From assembly GCA_001689535.1 (NCBI GenBank), contig LUJP01000112.1, positions 1 to 40,111 of the forward strand: a stretch of DNA of 40,111 nt. The letters run 5' to 3'. A program made the position numbers and the translations under genes. The notes under the pieces were generated by a model. It made no database searches, was not told where the DNA came from, and saw only the letters and a list, made by a program, of their open reading frames with translations. Origin of the DNA: Bacteroidales bacterium M5. Lineage in GTDB: Bacteria > Bacteroidota > Bacteroidia > Bacteroidales > Muribaculaceae. Shown piece after piece: positions 1 to 8,611 of this stretch. The first letter of the stretch is position 1; every line of letters starts with the position of its first letter.

Positions 1-48
1 ACATCGGCGCGTCCGCTGAATTGTTACTGTATAGCTACCTCATGGTTA

Positions 49-92
49 AAATTTGTAAAATAATAAGGCGATGTGCCGTTTGACACATCGCC
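49..92 (-). terminator. Intrinsic terminator downstream of ilvA
   Basis: A perfect 9-bp stem (GGCGATGTG at 67-75, CACATCGCC at 84-92) encloses an 8-nt loop. On the minus strand it is followed by a T-rich tract (TTATTATTTT), as expected for a rho-independent terminator. It lies 34 bp beyond the ilvA stop codon. The plus-strand side lacks a good T tract, so it should act mainly on minus-strand transcripts. Positions 1-48 hold nothing recognisable. Confidence 0.85.
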
Positions 93-125
93 TGTACTAT
101 TCAAGCCTGTTTTATGGCCTTGTGG

Positions 126-1334
126 TTATATGGAATCCACTTCAAAACCGGCCTGGGTGAGGGCGTCTACTATCTGTTTGATATGGGCGCGGTCGCGGGT
201 TTCCATCTCAATGTTGAGCTGGCAGCCCGAAATCTGGGTATTGGTGGAGTTGCGCTTGTGTTCCACCGAAAGGATGTTAGCTCCGTTTTCGCCAATCACG
301 CTGCACACCTTTGAAAGCTGTCCCGGCTTGTCGCTCAGGCGCAGGGTGATGGAGCAGTCGCGGCCGTTTTTCACGAGTCCGCGGGTAATCACGCGGTTCA
401 GGTTGGTCACGTCGATATTGCCTCCGGATACAAGGCAAACCACCTTCTTGCCTTCAATAGGCACTTTGTTGAACATGGCTGCTGCTACCGAAACGGCTCC
501 GGCTCCTTCGGCCACGAGTTTCTGCTGCTCTATGAGCGTGAGGATGGCGGCGGCTACTTCGTCGTCGCTCACAGTCACAATCTCGTCAACATATTTGGAG
601 CAGAGGTCGAAGGTGTTCACTCCCGGTTCTTTCACGGCAATGCCGTCGGCTATGGTCGATACGCTGTCGAGTCTTACGCGCTCTCCTTTATTTATGGAAT
701 CAACCATCGAGGGAGCTCCCTTTGCCTGCACGCCATACACTTTCACGTCGGGTTTGAGCGTCTTGATGGTAAAGGCCACTCCGGATATGAGACCGCCGCC
801 GCCTATGGGCACGATCACGGCCTCCACATCGGGCATTTCCTCTATTATCTCCAGACCGATCGTTCCTTGTCCGGCTATCACCAGAGGATCGTCGAAGGGA
901 TGCACCAGTGTGTAGTTGTGTTCTTTCTGAAGCTCGAGAGCTTTGGCGTAGGCGTCGTCATAAACGCCGGGTACAAGCACCACCTCTGCGCCGAGAGCTT
1001 TCGTGGCCTCGATTTTGGATATGGGGGCACCGGCGGGAAGGCATATCACGGATTTGATGCCGTTGTGGGTGGCTCCGAGTGCCACACCCTGGGCGTGGTT
1101 ACCGGCCGAGCAGGCTATTACGCCATGCGATTTCTCTTCGTCGGAAAGCTGTGAGATCTTGTAGTAGGCGCCGCGGAGTTTGAATGAGCCGGTGTACTGC
1201 AGGTTTTCAGGCTTTAGATATACCTCGGCCTTGGGGTTGAGTTTGGTCGGGCCGATGAGCTTGGGATGCCGGGCCACATCCTGGAGCACTTTGGCTGCAT
1301 TGTAGACCTCGGCGATGGTTAACTGTCTTTCCAT
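126..1334 (-). CDS. ilvA: Threonine ammonia-lyase (threonine dehydratase)
   Basis: PLP enzyme converting L-threonine to 2-oxobutanoate and ammonia, the first committed step towards isoleucine; cytoplasmic. The 402-residue protein has the fold-type II PLP lysine in TGSFKLRGA (about K52), the SAGNHAQG loop, the GGGGLISG phosphate-binding loop, and one C-terminal ACT-like domain (about 325-402, beginning near RDCSITLRL). This is the short single-ACT form. The reading frame extends 12 codons upstream to a TTG, but the ATG at 1334 gives the usual family N-terminus (MERQLTIAEVYNA) and is preferred. It is transcribed alone, divergent from maeB and closed by the terminator at 49-92. The ACT domain suggests allosteric control by a branched-chain amino acid (family knowledge, not seen directly). 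Confidence 0.95.
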   Translation of the reverse strand: MERQLTIAEVYNAAKVLQDVARHPKLIGPTKLNPKAEVYLKPENLQYTGSFKLRGAYYKISQLSDEEKSHGVIACSAGNHAQGVALGATHNGIKSVICLPAGAPISKIEATKALGAEVVLVPGVYDDAYAKALELQKEHNYTLVHPFDDPLVIAGQGTIGLEIIEEMPDVEAVIVPIGGGGLISGVAFTIKTLKPDVKVYGVQAKGAPSMVDSINKGERVRLDSVSTIADGIAVKEPGVNTFDLCSKYVDEIVTVSDDEVAAAILTLIEQQKLVAEGAGAVSVAAAMFNKVPIEGKKVVCLVSGGNIDVTNLNRVITRGLVKNGRDCSITLRLSDKPGQLSKVCSVIGENGANILSVEHKRNSTNTQISGCQLNIEMETRDRAHIKQIVDALTQAGFEVDSI

Positions 1335-1367
1335 GATTACAGGTTGATGTGTGATGATTAGTTTCGG

Positions 1368-1375
1368 CAAATTTA
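1368..1375 (-). promoter_or_regulatory. Candidate Bacteroidetes -7 element for ilvA
   Basis: TAAATTTG on the minus strand fits the TAnnTTTG -7 consensus of Bacteroidetes primary sigma promoters and would start transcription about 25-30 nt before the ilvA ATG. No convincing TTTG-type -33 element lies 19-20 bp upstream, so this is tentative. Confidence 0.35.
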
Positions 1376-1496
1376 ATAAAAACGGGAGTATTTTTAATAA
1401 AAAAGGGCGTAAACACTTTCATCAATCAATTGCTAAATTTGGTTAAACCCCGATTAAAAATTCATTCTCGGCTCAACCATCCTCCATGTGTTTTTG

Positions 1497-1504
1497 TACA
1501 TTTG
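1497..1504 (+). promoter_or_regulatory. Candidate -7 element for the maeB operon
   Basis: TACATTTG, followed by TG, matches the TAnnTTTG -7 consensus and lies about 85 bp before the maeB ATG, implying an untranslated leader of roughly 80 nt. The -33 position is not a clear TTTG. A second TAAATTTG occurs at 1434-1441. The 255-bp ilvA-maeB intergenic region otherwise shows no recognisable element. Confidence 0.45.
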
Positions 1505-1589
1505 TGAGTTAAAGGGTTGGAAGATTTTATCTTTTTCTTCCGCAGCTCTCGTTTCCGTAACGTTAAATTTCTATTACTTTTTAACTTAT

Positions 1590-3881
1590 ATGTCGTCAGT
1601 TACCAAAGAAGCCGCGCTTGAATATCACCGCAAAGGCAAGCACGGAAAAATTGAAGTGGTTCCCACAAAGGCTTACTCCACCCCCCACGACCTCGCTCTG
1701 GCTTATTCTCCCGGTGTGGCTTACCCCTGCAAGGAGATCGAGGCCAACCCGGCCGATGTCTATGAATACACCAACAAGGGAAATCTCGTGGCTGTGATTT
1801 CCAACGGAACCGCAGTTCTCGGCCTCGGTGATATAGGCGCTCTCGCCGGCAAGCCTGTTATGGAAGGAAAAGCTCTTCTGTTTAAGATTTTTGCCGGTCT
1901 GGACTGTTTTGACATTGAAGTCAACGAAAAAGATCCTGATAAGTTCATAGAGATAGTAAAAGCTCTTACTCCCACCTTCGGCGGCATAAACCTTGAGGAT
2001 ATAAAGGCGCCTGAGTGCTTTGAAATCGAGCGCCGTCTGAAGGAGGAATGCAATATTCCCGTTATGCACGACGATCAGCACGGCACCGCTATAATTTCCG
2101 CTGCCGGCCTTCTTAACGCTCTCGAAATCCAAAATAAGAAAATAGGCGATGTGAAGCTTGTGGTCAACGGCGCCGGTGCCGCTGCCATTTCCTGTACCCG
2201 TCTTTACAAGGCTTTGGGCGTGCGTCCCGAGAATATCGTGATGTGCGACAGCCGGGGTGTCATCAACTCATCGCGCGAGAACCTCAACGAGCAGAAACGC
2301 GAGTTTATGACCACGCGCCCCATCACTACTCTTGCCGAGGCTATGGTTGATGCCGACGTTTTCCTCGGCCTTTCCGTCAAGGATGTCCTTACCCCCGAGA
2401 TGCTCAAGTCCATGGCTCCGCGTCCTATTGTGTTCGCTCTGGCCAACCCCGATCCTGAGATTGCCTACGAAGTCGCTGTCAATTCGCGTCCCGACCTCAT
2501 TTTCGCGACCGGCCGCAGCGACTATCCCAATCAGATAAATAATGTGCTCGGCTTCCCGTATATTTTCCGCGGCGCGCTCGACTCAGGGGCCACCGTAATC
2601 AACGAGGAAATGAAACTCGCCGCCGTGCATGCCATTGCCGCCCTTGCCAAGCTCCCGGTTCCTTCGGTGGTCAACGCTGCCTATGAGAACGCCGATCTCA
2701 CCTTCGGTAAGAACTATATTCTTCCTAAGCCGCTCGACCCGCGTTTGCTCATAACCGTGGCTCCGGCGGTTGCGCGCGGCGCTATGGAGAGCGGTGTGGC
2801 CCAGCGTCCCATCACCGACTGGCAGGCCTACGAGGAACAGCTGCGCAAACTCATGGGCTACGACAACAAGCTTGTGCGCCGCATCTTCGAGCGGGCCAAG
2901 ACAGAGCCCAAGCGCGTGGTGTTCGGCGAGGCCAACACTGACAATATGCTCAAGGCTGCCGCCATTGCCGCTAAGGAAGGCGTGCTCGTTCCCGTTCTGC
3001 TGGGCAACGAGGAGATGATTGCCAAGCGTGCCGATCGTCTGGGACTGGACATCTCTGGAATAGAAATTGTCAATCTCCGCCACGACCGCGAGGCCGATCG
3101 CCGCAAGCGTTATGCCGCCCGACTCGCCGAGAAGCGTTCCCGCCAGGGAATTTCCTACTACGAGGCGCTCGAGAAGATGTACGACCGCAATTATTTCGGA
3201 ATGATGATGGTGGAGGAGGGCGATGCCGACGCTTTCCTCGGCGGAACATATTCCCAGGCCCACAGCATCGGCGATATCGCCAAGGAAGTGATAGGCGTAA
3301 GGGCTCCTTACAGCCATTTCGCCACGATGCATATCGTCAACACCAAGCGTGGCACCTTCTTCCTCTCCGACACTCAGATCAACAAGCAGTGCGATGCCGA
3401 CACTCTCTACGACATAGCCCGTCTTACCCGCAACGCCGTGGAATATTACGCCCATAAACCCGTAATGGCGCTGTGCAGTTACAGCACTTTCGGTTCCAGC
3501 GATGAGGTGGAATGCCGTGCTTCGCGCGATGCCGTGGCCCGTATGCAGCAGGATTATCCCGACCTTGCCATAGAGGGCGAGATGGCGCTGAATTTTGCTC
3601 TGAACAAAAAGATGCGCGACACCACCTTCCCCTTCAACCGCATAAAGGGAATGGATGTCAATACCCTCATTTTCCCCAACCTGAGTTCGGCAAGTACGGC
3701 CTACCGCACGATGCTCGAGATGGGTGTAGGCGATGCCATAGGCCCCATCCAGATGGGCCTGAATAAGCCCGTGCATTTCATAAGCATTCACGCCTCAGTG
3801 CGAAGCATCCTGAATCTCGCCATCATAGCCGGACTTGATGCCGCCGTGCTTTCCCGTCAGGGAAGTCACGTTGACCTTTGA
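1590..3881 (+). CDS. maeB: NADP-dependent malic enzyme with C-terminal phosphotransacetylase-like domain
   Basis: Oxidative decarboxylation of malate to pyruvate with reduction of NADP, linking C4 acids to pyruvate. The protein is 763 residues, the usual length of the long MaeB form. The N-terminal malic-enzyme domain (about 1-160) has SPGVAYPC, GDIGALAGKPVMEGK and the metal-binding HDDQHGTA segment. A Rossmann domain with NGAGAAAIS follows. The region from about 430 to the end resembles phosphate acetyl/butyryltransferase, which in this family is regulatory rather than catalytic. The frame stays open back to 1488, but those 34 codons are not family-like; MSSVTKEAALEYHRKGKHGK at 1590 is the normal start. 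The next gene begins 4 bp after the stop, so they are probably cotranscribed. Confidence 0.96.
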   Translation: MSSVTKEAALEYHRKGKHGKIEVVPTKAYSTPHDLALAYSPGVAYPCKEIEANPADVYEYTNKGNLVAVISNGTAVLGLGDIGALAGKPVMEGKALLFKIFAGLDCFDIEVNEKDPDKFIEIVKALTPTFGGINLEDIKAPECFEIERRLKEECNIPVMHDDQHGTAIISAAGLLNALEIQNKKIGDVKLVVNGAGAAAISCTRLYKALGVRPENIVMCDSRGVINSSRENLNEQKREFMTTRPITTLAEAMVDADVFLGLSVKDVLTPEMLKSMAPRPIVFALANPDPEIAYEVAVNSRPDLIFATGRSDYPNQINNVLGFPYIFRGALDSGATVINEEMKLAAVHAIAALAKLPVPSVVNAAYENADLTFGKNYILPKPLDPRLLITVAPAVARGAMESGVAQRPITDWQAYEEQLRKLMGYDNKLVRRIFERAKTEPKRVVFGEANTDNMLKAAAIAAKEGVLVPVLLGNEEMIAKRADRLGLDISGIEIVNLRHDREADRRKRYAARLAEKRSRQGISYYEALEKMYDRNYFGMMMVEEGDADAFLGGTYSQAHSIGDIAKEVIGVRAPYSHFATMHIVNTKRGTFFLSDTQINKQCDADTLYDIARLTRNAVEYYAHKPVMALCSYSTFGSSDEVECRASRDAVARMQQDYPDLAIEGEMALNFALNKKMRDTTFPFNRIKGMDVNTLIFPNLSSASTAYRTMLEMGVGDAIGPIQMGLNKPVHFISIHASVRSILNLAIIAGLDAAVLSRQGSHVDL

Positions 3882-3885
3882 TTCC

Positions 3886-6042
3886 ATGACGTTTTCCCAC
3901 CGCATTTTCCACACCGTAGCTGCAATCCTTCCGGTTGCCGCTACGGTGTGTTTTGCGATGTGTTCTGTGATGGCTTCTTGCGGAAGGGAGCCCGAGCCCG
4001 TTCAGTCTGTTCCCCCGCTGTTTCAGACCCACGGTTTCACGCTCACTCCCGATTATATAGTTAGCGGCGCCGACACTCTGTGCTTTCCTTCCTCTCGCGC
4101 CGAAAAATCAGGGTTTTCCGTAACCACGTCTTCCCAGTCGTTCAATTATCTTGCCGCCCTAACCGCCGCGGATTCCGTGGCTGTAAACACGGCATCACTT
4201 TCCAACTGGGAGCTTTCCACCCGCATTGCCCTTGGTGATGCATGGCTATATCCTGAGCGTTCCATGAAGCTTCTGCGCGATAGAGTGAGGGGAGGGCGTG
4301 TCACCACTCTTGAGCAGATACGGCAGTACTGGCCCATGATTTCCGACTGCCTCGCGTGGATTCCGGCCGCTCTGGAGGTCTACAGAGCCACCGGTGATAA
4401 GAAGTGGCTCCGTGAGGCTGCCGATGTGTCGCTGTCCACTCTCCGGCGCGAGATCGCCGTGAACTATATTCCTGAAACCGGCTTGTTCAGAAGCGTCCCG
4501 GTCTATCTTCTCACTCCCGCGAGTCATTTCGCGCCGTGGATGAACCATGCCGATATTCTCCAGACCTACACTCTGTTCAACAACGTGATGGCAGTAAAGG
4601 CCATGGAGAGCCTTGCGCAGATGAACGCTGCTCTGAACCGTCCTCCGGCTGAGGATATTGACTCTTTATGCCGTTTGGTTTCCCGGCGGGTCGCAACGCT
4701 GCTGTGGGTACCTGACAAAGGTTATTTCAGCGAGTTTCTTTACGGCGGTGTCTTTCCGGTGCAGTCGCGTATCGCCGACAATATGGCGCAGGCTCTCACT
4801 GCATGTCTTGGTGCCGTGTATCCACCCTTGGCTTCATCAGCGGTTTCGCGTACTCCGCGGCTTCCTTCCGGCATGCCGCTTACATCTCCGCTTATGAATC
4901 CTACAGATGAGCCCGGTAGCAATCCCGTGAGTCACGCCCTTCAGTCATTCTGGGCCATAGCTTCGCTTCGCGCAGGCAATGAGGCTTCGTTCAATCATGC
5001 TCTCGGGGCGATGGCTCTTGCCGCCTCCGCCGATGATTTCCGCTGTGACGGCGCTATGTCGCGCCTGATGCTGAAAGGACTTCTTGGCCTTGAGTCAACC
5101 GACACGGCTGTAGTTTTCCACCCGGCTCTCCCTTCATGGTTCAGTGGCGTGACGGAGTTCCGGAAGCTTACAGTGCGCGACTGCTCGCTCGATATCCGCA
5201 TAAAAGGCCATGGAAATATGGTCAGTGAGATTCTTCTTGACGGCGAACCATCCTCATTTTGCGGCGTACCATATACTCTGAAAGGTAACCATACTCTGGA
5301 AGTCGTTCTCGAAAGTTCTCCACGCTGGGCGAAGTCTTCGGTCAATATCACCGATTCTGTAGGTTATGCCACTCAGTCGCCACAGGTTTTCTGGTGCAAT
5401 CTTTCGGCCGAGATTCTGAATTTCCGGCAGGATTTCACTTATGATATTTATGTGGACGGGGTGCTCTACGACCGCACGTCGTCCCGCAAATTCAATCTTC
5501 CTGACACACATAACTTCACCACGGTGAATCTCGTTTCCACGGGCAGCGGAAAGTCTACGGGATTGGCGGGCCGCACTTTCAGTTATTTTCCGCCCCGCAC
5601 ACGCTTCGTGGTTCCGGCGGACACCATAGAGCCCGGGATCAAAGGCCGTATACGCACCGTGCGCAACCGCCGCGGGCGTGTCATCCGTCGCTTCCGCGAA
5701 CCCCATTACGTAAGAATGCCATCATGGCGTTCTGCTTTACGCTTCTCATTCAATGCCTCTGAGGAAGGCGAATACATAATGAGGATAGTCTATATTACCC
5801 CGGCAGGCGCTGTGCCGAGCTCCGGTTTCCCCATGCGGAGAATTTCAGTAAACGGCGGGGTCGAGGGCTATGCCGTGATGCCTTTTGCACGGGCAGGATA
5901 TGCTGTTGAGTCTTCTCCCGTGAGAGTCCCGCTTGTCAAGGGACGCAACCGCGTTGAGCTCGCGGTGGATGCCGACGCCTCAATGCTTCCATCTGCAGGT
6001 GAATTCTCCATAAAGGAAATTGTTTTTGTAAGATTACCCTGA
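3886..6042 (+). CDS. Six-hairpin glycosidase-like lipoprotein of unknown specificity
   Basis: Probable 718-residue secreted lipoprotein: a basic/hydrophobic leader ends in a lipobox-like MASC, placing the lipidated cysteine near residue 32. Residues about 90-450 are alpha-helix-rich with repeated aromatic/Trp segments (YWPMISDCLAWIPAALE, ALQSFWAIASL, GLLGLES) typical of (alpha/alpha)6-toroid glycosidases such as rhamnosidase or trehalase-like proteins. The C-terminal third is beta-rich and includes a DGVLYDRTS-type carbohydrate-module-like region. I cannot assign catalytic residues or a GH family; an inactive or carbohydrate-binding role is possible. The start at 3886 lies after the maeB stop; the frame is open further upstream inside maeB but lacks a better start. 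Its stop overlaps the next start by one base (TGATG), indicating translational coupling. Confidence 0.75.
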   Translation: MTFSHRIFHTVAAILPVAATVCFAMCSVMASCGREPEPVQSVPPLFQTHGFTLTPDYIVSGADTLCFPSSRAEKSGFSVTTSSQSFNYLAALTAADSVAVNTASLSNWELSTRIALGDAWLYPERSMKLLRDRVRGGRVTTLEQIRQYWPMISDCLAWIPAALEVYRATGDKKWLREAADVSLSTLRREIAVNYIPETGLFRSVPVYLLTPASHFAPWMNHADILQTYTLFNNVMAVKAMESLAQMNAALNRPPAEDIDSLCRLVSRRVATLLWVPDKGYFSEFLYGGVFPVQSRIADNMAQALTACLGAVYPPLASSAVSRTPRLPSGMPLTSPLMNPTDEPGSNPVSHALQSFWAIASLRAGNEASFNHALGAMALAASADDFRCDGAMSRLMLKGLLGLESTDTAVVFHPALPSWFSGVTEFRKLTVRDCSLDIRIKGHGNMVSEILLDGEPSSFCGVPYTLKGNHTLEVVLESSPRWAKSSVNITDSVGYATQSPQVFWCNLSAEILNFRQDFTYDIYVDGVLYDRTSSRKFNLPDTHNFTTVNLVSTGSGKSTGLAGRTFSYFPPRTRFVVPADTIEPGIKGRIRTVRNRRGRVIRRFREPHYVRMPSWRSALRFSFNASEEGEYIMRIVYITPAGAVPSSGFPMRRISVNGGVEGYAVMPFARAGYAVESSPVRVPLVKGRNRVELAVDADASMLPSAGEFSIKEIVFVRLP

Positions 6043-6554
6043 TGAAAAGAATAGGAATACTCTCCGATACCCACGGATGCTGGGACGAACGTTTCCGCCA
6101 CCACTTCGCCGGACTCGACGAGGTGTGGCATGCTGGCGATGTGGGCGATTACTCCATTATCGAGAAGCTTGAGGAGGTCGTGCCCGTGGTCAGGGCCGTC
6201 TGCGGCAATATCGACTGCGGCATGACGCGTCGCCGCCTTCCCGAAGTGCTCTCTTTCACAATAGAGGGCGTGAATGTGTGGCTCACGCACATTGCCGGCT
6301 ATCCCGGCCGGTATGCCCCGGGGGTAAAGAAACTTCTCCGCGACGAAGGCATTAAACTTATGGTGTGCGGGCATTCCCACATCCTCAAGGTAATTCCTGA
6401 TCCCGAACTCGGGCTTCTGCATGTCAATCCCGGCGCCGCCGGCTTTGCCGGATGGCATAAAGTCAGGACGCTCATCAGGCTCACTATCGATGAAGGAACC
6501 GTCAAGGATCTCGAGGTCATTGAGCTTGCCCGTCAGAAAATCTATGATAAATAA
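6042..6554 (+). CDS. YfcE/MJ0936-type metallophosphodiesterase
   Basis: Small cytoplasmic calcineurin-like phosphoesterase (170 residues). All metal-binding signatures are visible: SDTHG (D9, H11), HAGDVGD (D33), GNID (N56), LTHIAG (H83) and GHSH (H111, H113). Family members hydrolyse phosphodiester model substrates with Mn2+; the physiological substrate is unknown. GNID replaces the more common GNCD/GNHD. Its ATG overlaps the stop of the preceding lipoprotein gene by one base, and the following gene starts 9 bp after its stop, so it is the third gene of the maeB run. Confidence 0.9.
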   Translation: MKRIGILSDTHGCWDERFRHHFAGLDEVWHAGDVGDYSIIEKLEEVVPVVRAVCGNIDCGMTRRRLPEVLSFTIEGVNVWLTHIAGYPGRYAPGVKKLLRDEGIKLMVCGHSHILKVIPDPELGLLHVNPGAAGFAGWHKVRTLIRLTIDEGTVKDLEVIELARQKIYDK

Positions 6555-6563
6555 AGTACAGCA

Positions 6564-7079
6564 ATGAAAAAATATTCTATTCTTTTGATATCCGGTGCCA
6601 TGGTCGCCCTTTCGCTCGGTTCGTGCAAGACCACCGAGGCAAACTACCGTCAGGCCTACGAGTCTGCGCGTCAGAAACAGACCCAGGAAGGCGACAGTGC
6701 CATTACTGCCGGGCTGAACAATCAGGCACGTCCGCGGTCTATGGAGTTTGACGGAGTGACACTGCCAGTGCTCACCACCGGTGTAAGCATTCCCAAGGAC
6801 GGCGGCATGGAGCTTTCACGTCTGAAAAAATTCAACTCCGTGGCCGGTGTATTCCGTCAGATTTTCAACGCCAAGTCAATGCGCGAGCGCCTTATGCAGT
6901 CGGGTTATCCTGATGCGTTTATCCTCTCCAACGCTTACGGAACCTATTACGTGCTTACATCCACCACATCAAGCCCCGCCGAGGCCCAGGCCGCACTTGA
7001 CAAACTCCGCAACGACCCCGACCTCCGCCTTCGGCAGCCCTTACCCTACATCCTCCGCCCCGGCCACCTCGCCCATTGA
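6564..7079 (+). CDS. SPOR-like domain lipoprotein
   Basis: 171-residue exported lipoprotein with signal peptide and lipobox LGSC (Cys21). The C-terminal half (about 90-160), with FNSVAGVFRQIFNAKSMRER, GYPDAFILSNAYGTYYVL and the SPAEAQAALDKLR helix, has the pattern of a SPOR-like domain. SPOR domains bind denuded peptidoglycan, so a role at the division site or in the envelope is possible. It is the last gene of the plus-strand run; no strong terminator follows. Exact function unknown. Confidence 0.78.
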   Translation: MKKYSILLISGAMVALSLGSCKTTEANYRQAYESARQKQTQEGDSAITAGLNNQARPRSMEFDGVTLPVLTTGVSIPKDGGMELSRLKKFNSVAGVFRQIFNAKSMRERLMQSGYPDAFILSNAYGTYYVLTSTTSSPAEAQAALDKLRNDPDLRLRQPLPYILRPGHLAH

Positions 7080-7517
7080 TTCCAACCACATAATTAGATA
7101 GCTCAGCTATAATTAGGTAGGTTGGCGTTATCGCCGTCCGCTACCCAATATTGCCCGAAAATACCTAACCTCCTCCTTCATGGCGATAGTATTACCCCGA
7201 AATGTAGGCCTGCTCCATGGAGCAGCCGATACAAAGCATTGAATAGCAACAGATGCACGCTCGCACATCCGCTAACAACCAATATGTTGCCATCCTCTCC
7301 TCAAAGACCTATCATTTCATTTTTGTAGTCTTGCACATCCACGAATCCCATCAGCCACCTAAAGAGCAGGATGCGCGATTTCTGTACAACCGGTGGCGAC
7401 AGCCTCCGAATCAAAAAGTTATCCCCAATATGCGAGGCAAGCTGCGGAGCGTGCGCGCCTCGCCGTTAGCGTAAGCTTGGGATATTCCCCCCGTAATTAC
7501 CACCACAAAATCGTTTA
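7080..7517. other. 438-bp region without a convincing gene
   Basis: Located between the SPOR-like gene (plus) and a minus-strand membrane-protein gene. It contains short dyads: ATAGCT/AGCTAT near 7098, a perfect 16-bp palindrome at 7210-7225, and GCGAGGC/GCCTCGC arms at 7432-7438 and 7457-7463. Two overlapping plus-strand reading frames of about 70 codons have no protein-like composition or recognisable motif. It may be decayed sequence at the edge of the AT-rich islet. No RNA gene was recognised. Confidence 0.5.
7210..7225. repeat. Perfect 16-bp palindrome
   Basis: CTGCTCCATGGAGCAG is fully self-complementary with no spacer. It lies in the gene-free stretch, about 130 bp beyond the SPOR-like gene and 290 bp from the next gene. 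It could be a protein-binding dyad or a recombination scar. No function can be assigned from sequence. Confidence 0.6.
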
Positions 7518-8315
7518 TTACTCAGTTTCCTCATAAGGATCAATTCCCAGGTCATATTTTTTGTACATTTCCACCCGCTCAGAATCACAATCCCATATCC
7601 AGGACTTATTTTTAGACTCGTAACAATAATTTTCATCCGGACCGAAAGTGATGGTCAGCCAATAATAGCCGTCATTTCTCGGCTCGTAATAGAAAATATA
7701 ATCCTTGTATTCGTAGGTCTCATTAATTTCCTTGAAAGGAGTTCCTATCTCATGAAGTCCGATAGGTAGTCGTCCATTCTTATCTTTGAAATTATCGACC
7801 ATTCCTATAACTTCATTTGCCACACCCTTTATCATATCTTCTTTCCCAATATGTGTGTTTCCGATAAGATTTAATGCCACAAGAGGCAATGCTGTCAGCA
7901 GAACCAATCCAAGCGCCTTTTTACTGCTGGTCATCTGGCTTATTTTGGCGTTAATAATTGTCATCAGGACAAATGCGGGTAAAGAAACAATGGCAAATCC
8001 CAAACAGAACATCACATACCAACCGCTTATCGATGCGTCTCCGTTGCCTACATTGTAAACTGTTACAGCCATATACACGCAAATAGTCCATATATATGTC
8101 CTGAATGTAATATTATTTGTGTTTTTGGCTGTGAGCCATGAAAGGAGCGCTCCTGAAGCCCAGCAAAGCAAAATGGGAAGCTGGAATATCCATTCTGAAA
8201 ACCAATTGACTTGAGACAACGTAAACCAAATCCCCGCAGCAATGCAAAAAGTCAGCTCACCACATACCAGAGATAATGTCTCAAATATCCAAAATCGCCT
8301 ATCGGTCAGTTTCAT
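7518..8315 (-). CDS. Polytopic membrane protein with C-terminal extracytoplasmic domain, unknown function
   Basis: 265 residues with about five transmembrane segments (roughly 12-33, 43-63, 73-90, 98-122, 134-152), then a soluble domain of about 110 residues. That domain contains NFKDKNGRLPIGLHEIG, which resembles the N-DxxGxxP pattern of pseudopilin-like globular domains, and an aromatic stretch (YKDYIFYYEPRNDGYYWLT). No family is recognised. The start at 8315 is chosen because its ATG overlaps the preceding stop (ATGA); the frame continues 7 codons upstream. Base composition is visibly more AT-rich than the flanking housekeeping genes, suggesting acquisition. It forms a two-gene unit with the small membrane protein upstream. 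Confidence 0.75.
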   Translation of the reverse strand: MKLTDRRFWIFETLSLVCGELTFCIAAGIWFTLSQVNWFSEWIFQLPILLCWASGALLSWLTAKNTNNITFRTYIWTICVYMAVTVYNVGNGDASISGWYVMFCLGFAIVSLPAFVLMTIINAKISQMTSSKKALGLVLLTALPLVALNLIGNTHIGKEDMIKGVANEVIGMVDNFKDKNGRLPIGLHEIGTPFKEINETYEYKDYIFYYEPRNDGYYWLTITFGPDENYCYESKNKSWIWDCDSERVEMYKKYDLGIDPYEETE

Positions 8316-8569
8316 CGCTTGCCTCCTTTCTGGCAAAGAGCCACGAATAGCCAGATAATAAAAATAATATCAAATACTGATAGTAGATTGTAGCACCAAA
8401 AATGCTGTCGGAAATTAAAGATATTATCAAAAAATGCAGCTTGCGTAATCTCAGCGCACCAAAATTCAGCCGCTGTTGAAAACTTCAAATAATCAATAAA
8501 AGCCCAGATGTGAGCAATAATCAAGGCTGAAATTATTATAATCCCTACTGTCTTCAGCCACTTTTTCAT
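8312..8569 (-). CDS. Small two-TM membrane protein, unknown function
   Basis: 85 residues with hydrophobic segments at about 5-25 (TVGIIIISALIIAHIWAFI) and 60-78 (LLSVFDIIFIIWLFVALC), and a short aromatic/Cys-containing loop between. The ATG at 8569 is preferred over the TTG at 8614, which would add 15 basic residues. Its stop is in ATGA overlap with the next gene, so the two products are probably made together and may interact. AT-rich like its partner. No family recognised. Confidence 0.65.
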   Translation of the reverse strand: MKKWLKTVGIIIISALIIAHIWAFIDYLKFSTAAEFWCAEITQAAFFDNIFNFRQHFWCYNLLSVFDIIFIIWLFVALCQKGGKR

Positions 8570-8611
8570 AAGGTATCGGAATTTGGAACGGAATATAATT
8601 GTCACCAAACG

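Noticed and set aside
1335..1370. Upstream TTG extension of ilvA
   Set aside because: It adds 12 residues absent from the usual family N-terminus and would use a TTG start overlapping the candidate promoter element.
2583..3791. 402-codon minus-strand open frame opposite maeB
   Set aside because: It lies entirely antisense to the well-supported maeB. Its translation is His/Gly-rich with no domain pattern; it is a by-product of GC-rich codon use.
7122..7474. Two overlapping plus-strand frames of about 70 codons in the gene-free stretch
   Set aside because: No leader, domain, promoter or protein-like composition; more likely chance frames.
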